A stretch of DNA of 64,000 nt from Sulfuritalea sp. (GCA_016712985.1 JADJQA010000023.1:35669-99668); one strand, 5' to 3'; numbered from the stretch's first letter, positions 35,678 to 47,842 are shown. Made by a program: numbers and translations. Notes: generated by a model from the sequence alone, not told the origin.

Positions 35678-37407
35678 TACCCGCCGTCCTCAGGCTGGCG
35701 ACCTCGCCCGACCTCCTGGAGGACACAAGTCGCCATGCCGTCTGCGGATCGATGCACGACCCTGCAACGCGCCTTGAGGTTCTCGAAGCCATGAATCCAC
35801 TTTTCAGGTGTCCTGAATCTGGGATTCCTCGTGAAAAAGTCATCCAACAGAATCAGGCGGTCGCCATTTGCAAGTGTCTGTCTGGCCAATGCATAGACGT
35901 CGGTCCCGGCAAACTCGCGGCCGATCGACACCACCGGAAAATCGGGGTCCCGCCGCCGCTGCAGCGCGTCCGCGAGCGGGGGCAGCAAATAGGGCGAAAT
36001 CATCTCTACCCGTGCGTGACTACGATAGCGCAATGCTTCGGCGAGATTGGCATCCCCGACGATGATCGCCAGATCGCCTGTGCGTGCATTCTTTACCACC
36101 CATTCGCCGCGCAGATAGGTGAGGTCCGATTCCTTGCTCTGCACCAGAGCCATCCCGCCGATTGCGTTGTGCAGAGCGACTGCGACGAGCAGCAGGCCAG
36201 CCGCGCGCGCGCGCCCAAGGGTCCGGGCCGGTGCAATAAACACGACTGCCACAAGGAGTGTGAGGGGCAGCAAAATCACTATCCATGCCTCGATGCCTCC
36301 CGGATTGAGGCGTCCGATCACCGCTGCCGTAAGCAGCACCCACAGCAGGATGACCGGAATCGGCCTGGTCCGCAACACCGTCAAGGCAAGGGGGCGGGCG
36401 GCCATCCCCACCCGCCATGTGGCGAATCCCGCCAGCGCCAGGGTCACTAGCGGCGCGTACACCAGCATCCCGGCGTGCCGCGCCAGAAACACTTCCTGAT
36501 CGATATCGTGGCTGCTGAAAATGCGCTGAACCAGCCGATCGACATGCGGCAGGCCAAATACCCAGTTCGTTGAAAGGAGGTCATGTCCGAGAGCGAGTAT
36601 CGAACGGATCCCCGAGACGGCGACCGTCTTCAGCGAGAGCGGAGGGACCATGAACTCCTGGGAACGCTGCGCCATAAACTCGGCGAATGTTGACAGGCTG
36701 AGTGGCGCCGGCCAGAACGCGAAATAGCCCGCGAGGTAACCGGCGGCAGCCACCGCGCTGCCCGCCGCGCCGTAGGCGATTACGGAACCGGCCCCGACAC
36801 GCAACAGCAGCAGCGGGAAGGCGAAGAACAGGGGAATGGCGTTTGGCTGGTAGAACAGCACGCATAGTCCGGCAAGCGCACCGATGCCGGCATGGCGCAG
36901 CGGGTTGCCTTCGCGTTCCAGCAGCAGATGAAGGATGCCGGCGCAAAGCATCATGGCCGGGACGTAGACATCGGCCTCGGCCGCGTAACGCCAGAAGCCG
37001 TAACTGCATGCCAGCAGGCCCGTGGCGAGCAATGCGGAGTTCATCTCAACCGCCAGGTTGCGGACCAGGATGCGCAAAACCAGCCATAGGCAGCCCGCGG
37101 CACAGACTATCGAAATGCCGCGCAGAATCTCGAGGCCGCGAATTCCGAACCCGAGCGACTCGGACACCAGCCACAGGCAGCGCGCCAGCGCATGGTAGCC
37201 GAGCAGGCGCGGATCGCTGACGTGCGTGACGGCAAAGTGCTCAACCCGATGGGCGAAGGCAAAGGCGTCGTCCGGCTCGCTGAGGTTTCCGGCTGCCGTC
37301 AATGCATAAAAGACAACGATCACGGACCAAACCAGGATCCGCAAGGGCCAGCCGCCGGTGAGGGCCAGCGCGCTTGCTCGTTCGGCGAAGGAGGTTGCTG
37401 ATCTCAT
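35677..37407 (-). CDS. Large polytopic membrane protein, GT-C-like
   Basis: A 576-residue protein with about ten hydrophobic segments in residues 20-450 (for example WPLRILVWSVIVVFYALTA, RGISIVCAAGCLWLVLRIL) and a carboxyl domain of about 150 residues that looks soluble (VVKNARTGDLAIIVGDANLAEAL...). An acidic motif, SEPDDAF, lies in the first loop, where GT-C glycosyltransferases carry their catalytic Asp/Glu. It is coupled at both ends: its ATG overlaps the preceding deacetylase stop, and its TAA overlaps the wecB start. A role in transferring or transporting a lipid-linked sugar is an inference; no specific family is recognised. Confidence 0.65.
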   Translation of the reverse strand: MRSATSFAERASALALTGGWPLRILVWSVIVVFYALTAAGNLSEPDDAFAFAHRVEHFAVTHVSDPRLLGYHALARCLWLVSESLGFGIRGLEILRGISIVCAAGCLWLVLRILVRNLAVEMNSALLATGLLACSYGFWRYAAEADVYVPAMMLCAGILHLLLEREGNPLRHAGIGALAGLCVLFYQPNAIPLFFAFPLLLLRVGAGSVIAYGAAGSAVAAAGYLAGYFAFWPAPLSLSTFAEFMAQRSQEFMVPPLSLKTVAVSGIRSILALGHDLLSTNWVFGLPHVDRLVQRIFSSHDIDQEVFLARHAGMLVYAPLVTLALAGFATWRVGMAARPLALTVLRTRPIPVILLWVLLTAAVIGRLNPGGIEAWIVILLPLTLLVAVVFIAPARTLGRARAAGLLLVAVALHNAIGGMALVQSKESDLTYLRGEWVVKNARTGDLAIIVGDANLAEALRYRSHARVEMISPYLLPPLADALQRRRDPDFPVVSIGREFAGTDVYALARQTLANGDRLILLDDFFTRNPRFRTPEKWIHGFENLKARCRVVHRSADGMATCVLQEVGRGRQPEDGG

Positions 37408-38382
37408 TGCGCTGCGTTCAGTTGGTCGGGGAGGAAGCTCCGCAGATCGTCGCATGATCCCAGTTGTGTCACATAGGCGTCGATGGACATCAGCTCGAAA
37501 ACGCGTTGCATGCGCCCGACAACCAATGCCAACAGCCCGACTTTGTCGCGCCACGGCCGCCGCATTCCCGGCAGAAAGGCACATTCAAACGGGTCGTCGC
37601 AGCCGATGAAGTCGGTCGCGTGCAGCAGGTAGTGCGGTTCGATACCCGCCCATTGGAAAGACCTGATCGCCGCGCGTGCATAGGCGCGCGCGGCGAGCGG
37701 GGATCGGTCGGCGAGAAACTGCAGGTAGGTGCCGTGAAGCGGAAGACGCAAACCCGGCAAAGGTCGTCACCGGGACCTCGACCAGCGCTCCGCCCGGAAG
37801 ACCCCATGCGTATGGCTTGAGCGGCAGGCGCCGCGCGGCGCTTGAACCAAAGGTATCCGCAACGAGTACGGCCTGCGTGCCAAGGCGTTCAGCACGTCGC
37901 CGCTGCCAGCCGCGGGCAAGGGCTCCCAGTGCGTTGGGAAAGGTAGACGCATCGTAGCCGTAGCCCATGGCCTGTACGGCCTCGAGCAGCGACTTTGAGA
38001 CACGAAACGAGGGGCCTCGAAACCCGCGCGGAGTGAATCCGCTGGCAGCGGCGATCGCGGCGTGCGCCCGCCCGAGGTCGTTGCGCTGTCGCTCAGCGGA
38101 CCAGCTTTCGAGATCGCCGGCGTGGTCATGGGAATGGTTGCCAAGCTCGTGGCCGCACCGTGCAATCTGCATGAACAGCCACGCATGTCGCGTCAGTTCG
38201 GCATCGTGGCCAACCACGAACACGGTTCCACGCAACTCGTGCTGTTCCATGAAATCGAGGAATCGAGGAATCGCGATTGGTAGCAGCGAGGGCGTCGCAG
38301 CCGATTCCGCCAGTCCGAAACTGCGACGATATGACCACAAGTCGTCAAGGTCGATGGAGACGGTGGCGGCCGGGCGGGTCAT
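37404..38382 (-). CDS. Polysaccharide deacetylase (apparent frameshift)
   Basis: A carbohydrate esterase of about 326 residues. It has VSIDLDDLWSY (the catalytic base and metal-binding Asp pair), GHELGNHSHDH (two His metal ligands in HxxxH form), and GFRGPSFRVS, the family motifs. The frame breaks near 37753-37755: one G in the CGGG run has to be removed to continue from VPVTTFAG to LRLPLHGTYLQFLADRSPLAARAY and the end at 37404. The start overlaps the stop of the FAD protein upstream (ATGA). The presence of complete catalytic motifs, unlike the DUF3473-like domain upstream, suggests this is the working deacetylase of the operon. No signal peptide was seen. Confidence 0.72.
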
Positions 38383-39429
38383 GGCGCGGCACTCGCCAGC
38401 AGGCGGTCCGCGCTCGCATGCGCCAGCCGGGTGGTGTCATTGACGCTCAGCGCCGCGTTGACGATCTGGGCCGAGTTGACCACGAAAAGACCGGGCACGC
38501 TTGTGGTCATGGCCGGCATTTGCGCCTGATAGTTCCGGGTCGGGACCGCGAGGACATGGCGTGTTCGCGAAATCCTTAGCGCGTGGATGTCGGATGGCAA
38601 AAAGTCGGGAAACATGCGTGCCAGACCCGCCATGAAGTCGGCAGCCACGACCGTATCATCCTGCTCGAAAATCGGATCGTCCGCCGGGACATACTTCGGC
38701 AGGTAAACCAGATGCAAGCCGGCGAAGCGATCACGTCCGACCAGTGTGGACATTTCGATGACGGTGGTGAACGGAATACGCTCATCAGTAATGTAGGTCA
38801 TGTAGGCGCCGCCCAGTGGACGAGTCAGCAGCATCGAGACACATACGATGCCCTGATAACGGAGTTGCCGCATGGCTTGTCGCTCGCCGGTGCCGAGGTC
38901 GGCACAGAGCAGGGCGGCGAGGGGCGCCGCACAGGTCATCAGCACCCGATCGCACTGGATCGACTGATCGGCGCTGAAGATGCTCAGGCCGGCGCGATCG
39001 CGACTGATCGCGGTTACGGCACTGCCGGCTCGCAGAACCACGCCGTCGCCCGCCGGAGATGCGCGCCGCGATCAGAATGGTTGCGGCCAACCGCGCCTTG
39101 TCGACCAGGCGCAATCCGGGCAGACGCCAGTAATCGAACGCGTCGTTGAGCGGCCGCAACGCCTTGCCATCATAGAAATTCGTGCGCGTCGTCCGCCACA
39201 CGATCGCGGACTCCAGGCCCAGTCCCGCAAGCATTTCGCATAGCGTGGTGTCGGACCCGGCGATCACATGGTAATAGCGATCCCATGTTACTTCTCCGAC
39301 TTGCCAGGCACTTGCCAGCCCGCCAAGCTCCGGAGCGGATTCGACGACAGTGACCGCATGTCCGGCGGCGCGCAGGCGCATCGCCAGCGTGAGACCGAGC
39401 ATGCCGCCGCCGACGACGCCGTAACGCAT
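38379..39429 (-). pseudogene. FAD-dependent amine-oxidase-like protein with missing centre
   Basis: Amino-terminal dinucleotide-binding sequence MRYGVVGGGMLGLTLAMRLRAAGHAVTVVE and ELGGLASAW are typical of NAD(P)/FAD-dependent oxidoreductases related to UDP-galactopyranose mutase and phytoene desaturase. After VDKARLAATILIAARIS (about residue 126) the frame changes and the sequence jumps to DGVVLRAGSAVTAI, near 39050-39057. The remaining 223 residues include CDRVLMTCAAPLAALL and PGLFVVNSAQIVNA. Family members of this length class run to about 440 residues, so around 90-100 residues of the substrate domain appear missing as well as one frame. It probably is inactive, or the assembly is collapsed. 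It lies 5 bases after the PDA-GT2 stop. Confidence 0.65.
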
Positions 39430-39434
39430 GCCGG

Positions 39435-41135
39435 CTATCGCGGCTGCATTGCCGCGACGCGTGTCGGCAGCGGCCTGCCCAGCCAGCGGCAGGCGGCCAG
39501 GCGGGCAAGCAGGCGCAGGTGGTCGCCGACAGTGTGCAACACGCGGATTTTGGATTGCCCCAAGACACGGGTTTCAAGCACGGCCGGATATTCGATGATG
39601 CGGCAACCCGCAAGATCGAGTCGACCGAGAATCTCGGCAACGCCGCAAAATCCAGGATCCGAAAGCGTCAAACCAGCAATCGCGCGGCGCCGATAAATCC
39701 GGAAGCAACTGGTGTAGCTGGTCAACTGATGTCGCAGCACGATTCGGTACAGCGCCGCCGCCCCCCGCGACAGCACGGTCCGCCATCGTGGCACGTTTTT
39801 CATCGCGCCGGCGGCATGCGCTGGCGACGCCGACACCACTTCGACGTCGGCCTGCATGAGTTCCAGCATCGCGGGGATTTGATCGGGGTCGAACGTGCAG
39901 TCCGCGTCAAGCACCGCTACCAAATCGGTTGACGCGGCTGCAAACCCGGTCAACAGCGCCGCGGCGATGCCGCGATTGGCGGGATGCTGCAACAGGACGC
40001 AGCGGGGAAGATCGGTGAACAGCGCACGCATCAGTTGCCACGACTCGTCGCCGCTGCCGTCATCGACGAAAACATACGACAATTCGAGGCTAGCACCCCG
40101 TGCAGCGGCGAATCGGCGCAGCGTCCGCTCCAGATAAGGCAGGGTCGGCGCTTCGTTGAAACACGGAATGACCAGCGTCAGCGCGAGGGCTGGCGGTAAC
40201 AGATCAGGTCCGGCGGATGTCGGCGCTGCAGGCACGACGGCCGTGCCGGGTTCAATTGCAGCACAATCGAGCCCCAGGTGATCGGCGATCGACACGAAGC
40301 GATAGTCGGTCAGCCAGCGCCGGATGCGGCCCGGCATGGACGCTAGATTGCGGTAGTGGCGGATGCGTTGCAGGGTACCTGCACCGGCGATGCGTGGTTG
40401 ATCCGCATCGAACTCCCAAGTGTGAAAATAGGCCACCAACGGCGCGTCTCGCGTACGCAGCCAATGTCGGGCGGCGCGGCGCAACGGCCAGTCGGGCGAT
40501 TGGCGGAACCAGTTGCCGCCGATGATCGGGAGGTGCAAGCCGGCTAGCCGGTGACTCGAGATCGGGACTTCATGGAGTGATCCACAAACAGTCAGCCGCC
40601 GGTGCACGGTTTCGTACTCCGGAAGCGCGGCATACTCGCGACCATTGGGACAGATGCTAGAGTCATAGTCGAAACCTGCCTCCGCGATTAGTTCGAGCAC
40701 CCACAAGTCGCGTACCCGCAACCAGCGCCGGCCGATCCGATGGCCGCGCGCCGCGCGGCCGGTCGCCTGCTCGACCGAAACGCGTGACCGGCGCAAGTCC
40801 TCGAGAAACGCGGCTGGTGAAATCTCGAGGACCGAGTGCTGGAAGTAACCCTGGCACGCAACCTCGTGTCCGGCGGCCACTACTTCACGCAATACTTCGG
40901 GATGGTGGTCGGCGATCCAGCCGCAGGTGAAGAACGTGGCGCGGGCGCCCGTGTTGGCCAGCAACTGCAGCACCGCGCCGGTACCGCGACGCAGACGTGA
41001 CTCGAAGCGCTCCCAATGCGCGCTCGGGATCAGCGCGCTGAACGAACCGACCTGAAAATAGTCCTCGATGACGACGGTGAGGACATTCGGCCGCGCGTTC
41101 GCGACGGTTGGGACTTGAACATAGGCGAGGGCCAT
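39435..41135 (-). CDS. Polysaccharide deacetylase-like (DUF3473) - GT2 glycosyltransferase fusion
   Basis: A 566-residue fusion. Residues 15-290 resemble the deacetylase with DUF3473 of PEP-CTERM/XrtA exopolysaccharide loci, but the catalytic motifs are altered. The TVDVEDYF motif is TVVIEDYF (Val22 for Asp). The CHGYGH motif is CQGYFQ (Gln95, Gln99 for both metal His). The RAPSFS loop is RIGRRWLRV. Residues 320-540 are a GT2 domain with TLVIPCFNEAPTL, VFVDDGSGDES and VLDADCTFDPDQ (DxD-like), plus GVAEILGRLDLAGCRIIEYP. The transferase is likely active and the deacetylase likely dead. First gene of the operon; its promoter should lie in the 250-base gap up to rlmE. Confidence 0.8.
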   Translation of the reverse strand: MALAYVQVPTVANARPNVLTVVIEDYFQVGSFSALIPSAHWERFESRLRRGTGAVLQLLANTGARATFFTCGWIADHHPEVLREVVAAGHEVACQGYFQHSVLEISPAAFLEDLRRSRVSVEQATGRAARGHRIGRRWLRVRDLWVLELIAEAGFDYDSSICPNGREYAALPEYETVHRRLTVCGSLHEVPISSHRLAGLHLPIIGGNWFRQSPDWPLRRAARHWLRTRDAPLVAYFHTWEFDADQPRIAGAGTLQRIRHYRNLASMPGRIRRWLTDYRFVSIADHLGLDCAAIEPGTAVVPAAPTSAGPDLLPPALALTLVIPCFNEAPTLPYLERTLRRFAAARGASLELSYVFVDDGSGDESWQLMRALFTDLPRCVLLQHPANRGIAAALLTGFAAASTDLVAVLDADCTFDPDQIPAMLELMQADVEVVSASPAHAAGAMKNVPRWRTVLSRGAAALYRIVLRHQLTSYTSCFRIYRRRAIAGLTLSDPGFCGVAEILGRLDLAGCRIIEYPAVLETRVLGQSKIRVLHTVGDHLRLLARLAACRWLGRPLPTRVAAMQPR

Positions 41136-41385
41136 CGACGGATCCCGTTCATAGTTTGCCAGCCCGTGATCGACGGCGCTGAAGATATTGGACAGATTTT
41201 ATATGGTCCGCCTGCGCGACGTCGTGGCATTCGCGGCGCAATAGCCCGATTGCGCCGATTGTTCCGGCGCTGGTCGCAGCCCAGGCGCATCGGCACGACC
41301 CAGAAGCATTTGCACGATGCCAACCACCAATGCCGTGCCGCACCGGTCAAGCCTGATGGTCCAGCCCGGCATCCTAGCTGATCGG

Positions 41386-42030
41386 TCAAGCCCGATTGCG
41401 CCGCGCCAGCAGGTAGATCTCGGCACTGCGGTTGCGCGAAGCCGCCGGCTTTCTCATCTGCAAAGTCTGAAACTGCCGCTGCAAGGCGCGGCGCAACTCC
41501 ATGAAGCCTTCACCCTGAAAAACCTTGACCAGCATGTCGCCGCCAGGTTTCAGATGCAGGGCACAAAACTCCAAGGTCAGTTCGGCCAACAGCATCACGC
41601 GCGCCTGATCGACCATGCCGATGCCCGACATATTGGGGGCCATGTCCGACAATACAAGATCGACCTGGCGAGCACCAAGGGTATCGGTCAGCATCCGCAG
41701 GACCGCGTCTTCGCGAAAGTCCCCCTGGATGAACTCGACGCCGTGCAAGGGCTCCATCGGCAGCAGATCGAGCGCGACCAGTCGCCCGTCGGGCGCCACG
41801 CGCCTGGCGGCCACCTGCGACCAACTGCCGGGCGCGGACCCGAGATCGACCACCGTCATGCCCGACCTCAACAGCTTGTCCTTGTCGTCTATTTCCATCA
41901 GCTTGAACGCGGCGCGGGAGCGCCAACCCTCGGCCCTGGCGCGCTGCACCCAGGCATCATTGACGTGTTCGGTGATCCAGGCCTTGGTGGTCTTGTTCTT
42001 CTTGATCTTGCTGTCGATCTTCCCGCTCAC
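41386..42030 (-). CDS. rlmE: 23S rRNA (uridine-2'-O-)-methyltransferase RlmE
   Basis: A 214-residue SAM-dependent enzyme that methylates U2552 of 23S rRNA, late in 50S assembly. It has the SAM-binding VVDLGSAPGSWSQVA, LVALDLLPMEP, DLVLSDMAPNMSG and KPGGDMLVKVFQG with the catalytic Lys. The start at 42030 is GTG; a GGCGGGA motif is upstream. It is divergent from yhbY with a 14-base gap, the normal proteobacterial arrangement. Normally ftsH follows directly; here a glycan operon intervenes. Confidence 0.96.
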   Translation of the reverse strand: MSGKIDSKIKKNKTTKAWITEHVNDAWVQRARAEGWRSRAAFKLMEIDDKDKLLRSGMTVVDLGSAPGSWSQVAARRVAPDGRLVALDLLPMEPLHGVEFIQGDFREDAVLRMLTDTLGARQVDLVLSDMAPNMSGIGMVDQARVMLLAELTLEFCALHLKPGGDMLVKVFQGEGFMELRRALQRQFQTLQMRKPAASRNRSAEIYLLARRNRA

Positions 42031-42044
42031 GCTACAATCCCGCC

Positions 42045-42425
42045 ATGACTGAAAATACCACCCAACTGAGTCCCGCCCAACGCCGCGCCCTGCGGGCCGC
42101 CGCGCACCATCTGCAGCCTGTCGTCTCGATCAGCCAGAAAGGTCTGACGCCTTCCGTGCTGGCGGAGGTCGACCGTTGCCTTACGGCCCACGAACTGATC
42201 AAGCTGCGACTCTACGGCATCGAACGTGAACATCGCGAGGGGCTGTTCAGCGAAATATGCACTACCCTGAAATGCCATACCGTGCAGCACATCGGCAACC
42301 TGATCGTGCTCTGGCGCGAGCACCCCAAGGATGCCGTGGCACCGGCGGGGGTGGGACGCCGAAAACCCGAGCCGATTTCCAAGAAGCGGGCCGCCGCGCG
42401 CCTCGCTGCTCGCAGCCACAAATAA
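42045..42425 (+). CDS. yhbY: Ribosome assembly RNA-binding protein YhbY
   Basis: A 126-residue CRS1/YhbY-domain RNA-binding protein that associates with 50S precursors. It contains LSPAQRRALRAAAHHLQPVVSISQKGL, the alpha-beta fold with the GLTPSV turn, HELIKLRLYG, and a basic tail (RRKPEPISKKRAAARL). It is divergent from rlmE with 14 bases between start codons, so the two promoters must overlap. A TACAAT hexamer at 42033-42038 could be the -10 for yhbY. Confidence 0.95.
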   Translation: MTENTTQLSPAQRRALRAAAHHLQPVVSISQKGLTPSVLAEVDRCLTAHELIKLRLYGIEREHREGLFSEICTTLKCHTVQHIGNLIVLWREHPKDAVAPAGVGRRKPEPISKKRAAARLAARSHK

Positions 42426-42428
42426 GGC

Positions 42429-42500
42429 TTAGCGTCCCTTGCCTCGTTCCTGGAGTATCGCCAGCGCGACGCTGTAGAGCGCCGAGGCCAGCTTGGGCAT
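42429..42500 (-). pseudogene. Tiny ORF, possible remnant of the DUF4149 gene
   Basis: The 23-residue ORF MPKLASALYSVALAILQERGKGR ends at 42429, 1 base after the greA stop in the same direction. In many Betaproteobacteria a DUF4149 membrane protein of about 150 residues sits here, between greA and yhbY, and starts with a similar hydrophobic helix. This ORF could be its first helix fused to its last residues after an internal deletion. Identity is an inference from position and length. Confidence 0.35.
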
Positions 42501-42501
42501 C

Positions 42502-42981
42502 TCAGATATATTTGACGTCGAGAATCTCGTACTCGCGCCGCCCGCCCGGCGTCTGCACTTCGGCGACGTCGCCGGCGAATTTGCCAATCAGCGCGCGCGC
42601 CACCGGAGAATTGAGCGAGATCATCCCTGCCTTGATGTCGGCTTCGTCGTCGCCGACGATCTGGTAGCTCACCACCGCGCCACTGTCCATGTCTTCCAGT
42701 TCGACCGTGGCGCCGAAAACCACGCGGCCGTCGGCATCGAGCGACGCCGGATCGATGATCTGCGCGTTGCCGAGCTTGCCCTCGACTTCCTTGAGGCGAC
42801 CTTCGATGAAACCCTGTTTTTCCTTCGCGGCATCGTACTCGGCGTTCTCCGACAGGTCGCCATGCGAGCGCGCCTCGGCAATCGCGGCAATCACCGCCGG
42901 ACGATCGACGGTCTTCAGGCGCTGCAGCTCTTTGCGCAGCAGTTCCGCGCCGCGCAGGGTAACCGGGAATTTTCCGCTCAT
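42502..42981 (-). CDS. greA: Transcription elongation factor GreA
   Basis: A 159-residue factor that rescues backtracked RNA polymerase. It has a coiled-coil amino-terminal domain (LRGAELLRKELQRLKTVDRPAVIAAIAEARSHGDLSENAEYDAAKEKQG, with the Asp-Leu-Ser-Glu-Asn-Ala-Glu-Tyr tip) and a carboxyl globular domain (EDMDSGAVVSYQIVGDDEADI). ATG 42981 was chosen because the open frame beyond it to 43152 translates GC-rich repeats. It follows carB in the same direction, 199 bases away. Confidence 0.97.
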   Translation of the reverse strand: MSGKFPVTLRGAELLRKELQRLKTVDRPAVIAAIAEARSHGDLSENAEYDAAKEKQGFIEGRLKEVEGKLGNAQIIDPASLDADGRVVFGATVELEDMDSGAVVSYQIVGDDEADIKAGMISLNSPVARALIGKFAGDVAEVQTPGGRREYEILDVKYI

Positions 42982-43109
42982 GCCGTCTCCGCCGAGTCGC
43001 CCGCGCCAGCGCGGGGCAGGAATGAACACACCCTTCCATCCGCCCCCGCCAAGCGGGGGAAATGACTGGCCACCCCCGCCCAACAGATAGCGGGCGTAGC
43101 AGGGAATTC

Positions 43110-43160
43110 GCGGAGCACCGCTCCGCGCCTGTGCAGCCGTGCGCCTGTGCAAAGGCGCAC
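43110..43160. terminator. Two tandem hairpins between carB and greA
   Basis: GCGGAGC-ACC-GCTCCGC (7-bp stem, 43110-43126) and GTGCGCCT-GTGCAA-AGGCGCAC (8-bp stem, 43139-43160) stand in the 199-base gap downstream of carB. There is no T-run, so these may be transcript-stabilising or attenuating structures rather than intrinsic terminators. Confidence 0.55.
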
Positions 43161-43180
43161 GTGAAACGGGGGGTGGGTCG

Positions 43181-46422
<3,242 letters not shown>

Positions 46423-46436
46423 TTTCCTGGAGAAGA

Positions 46437-46499
46437 GTGCAGGGAGAAGCGGGAAGGGTCAAGGCATCGCTGCCACGCCCTTCTTCCTTCTCCCTGCAC
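46437..46499. repeat. Inverted repeat between carB and carA
   Basis: Thirteen-base arms GTGCAGGGAGAAG (46437-46449) and CTTCTCCCTGCAC (46487-46499) flank a 37-base loop. It sits in the 80-base gap between carA and carB, so it could be an RNA structure that adjusts expression of the two subunits, or a REP-like mobile unit. Confidence 0.7.
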
Positions 46500-46502
46500 C
46501 CT

Positions 46503-47633
46503 TCACGGCTTCTCCATCATTGCTATGAACCTGTCAAACAGGTAGGCCACGTCGTGCGGACCCGGGCTGGCTTCGGGATGCCCCTGGAAGCAGAATGCCG
46601 GCCGATCGTTCCAGGCCATGCCCTGCAGGCTGCCATCGAACAGCGAGACGTGAGTGACTTTCACGTTCGCCGGCAGGGTCGCGGGATCAACCGCAAAGCC
46701 ATGGTTTTGGCTGGTGATCAACACCTGCCCTGTGTCGAGATCCTTGACCGGATGATTGGCGCCGTGGTGGCCGAACTTCATCTTCAGCGTCTTGCCACCG
46801 GCGGCGAGGCCCATCAACTGATGGCCGAGGCAAATGCCGAAGGTCGGCAGACGACGTTCGAGAAATGCGCGGATCGCCGCCACGGCGTAATCACAGGGCT
46901 CCGGGTCGCCGGGCCCGTTGGACAGAAAGATGCCATCAGGATTGAGCGCCAGCACCTCGGCGGCGGGCGTCTGCGCCGGCACCACGGTGAGGCGGCAGCC
47001 GCGCTCGACCAGCATGCGCAGGATGTTGTGCTTGACGCCGAAGTCGTAGGCGACGACGTGGAAGCGCGGATTGTCTTGCTTTGCGAAACCCTCGCCAAGT
47101 TTCCATTCGCCCTCGCCCCACGCATAGGACTGTGGCACGCTGACCACCTGCGCCAGATCCATCCCCGCCAAGCCCGGGAAGGCGCGCGCCTGGGCCACGG
47201 CGGCATCGGCGTCGAGGTGGTCGCCGGCCATCAGGCAGCCGGCCTGCGCGCCCTTTTCGCGCAGCATGCGGGTCAGCTTGCGCGTATCGATATCGGCCAG
47301 GCCAAGGACGTTCTCCGTCCGCAGGAAGGCATCCAGCGTCTGCTCGCAGCGGAAATTCGAGGCCAGTAGCGGCAGATCGCGGATCACCAGACCCGATGCA
47401 TGAATGCGGCCTGATTCGCAGTCCGCGCGGTTGATACCGTAGCTGCCGATGTGGGGATAGGTGAGGGTTACTATCTGCCGGGCGTAGGACGGATCCGTGA
47501 GGATTTCCTGATAGCCTGTCAGCGCAGTATTGAACACCACTTCGCCGACGCTGCTGCCGCTGGCGCCAATGCCCTTGCCTCTAAACACCGTGCCGTCGGC
47601 CATTGCAAGCAGGGCAGGCGGAAAGTGCGGCAC
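46503..47633 (-). CDS. carA: Carbamoyl-phosphate synthase small subunit
   Basis: Glutamine amidotransferase subunit, 376 residues, supplying ammonia to CarB. The amino-terminal domain has ADGTVFRGKGIGASGSSVGEVVFNTALTGYQEILTDPSY; the carboxyl class I glutaminase domain has PTFGICLGHQLMGLAAG with the nucleophile Cys and GHPEASPGPHD with the catalytic His and Glu. I chose the GTG at 47633, as GGGAG lies seven bases upstream; a TTG at 47657 is possible. It begins 210 bases from dapB and is first of a carA-carB unit. Confidence 0.95.
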   Translation of the reverse strand: MPHFPPALLAMADGTVFRGKGIGASGSSVGEVVFNTALTGYQEILTDPSYARQIVTLTYPHIGSYGINRADCESGRIHASGLVIRDLPLLASNFRCEQTLDAFLRTENVLGLADIDTRKLTRMLREKGAQAGCLMAGDHLDADAAVAQARAFPGLAGMDLAQVVSVPQSYAWGEGEWKLGEGFAKQDNPRFHVVAYDFGVKHNILRMLVERGCRLTVVPAQTPAAEVLALNPDGIFLSNGPGDPEPCDYAVAAIRAFLERRLPTFGICLGHQLMGLAAGGKTLKMKFGHHGANHPVKDLDTGQVLITSQNHGFAVDPATLPANVKVTHVSLFDGSLQGMAWNDRPAFCFQGHPEASPGPHDVAYLFDRFIAMMEKP

Positions 47634-47842
47634 GATGGGGCTCCCGGAACAAGGCAATTCGGCGACAGGAACCGGAAACCGCGTGATTCACATGGCGTCC
47701 GGCAAACTTTCTAATTATAGCTTGTCAGGCGGCCTGTCGGAAAACGCTGAATCGTGTCTCCCAAGGGGCCACGAACATGAAGTGCCCAAGCTGATGTGGA
47801 ACCGGTCCCTTGCCGCGAATAGTCAGGTCGCCGCCAGCGCAG

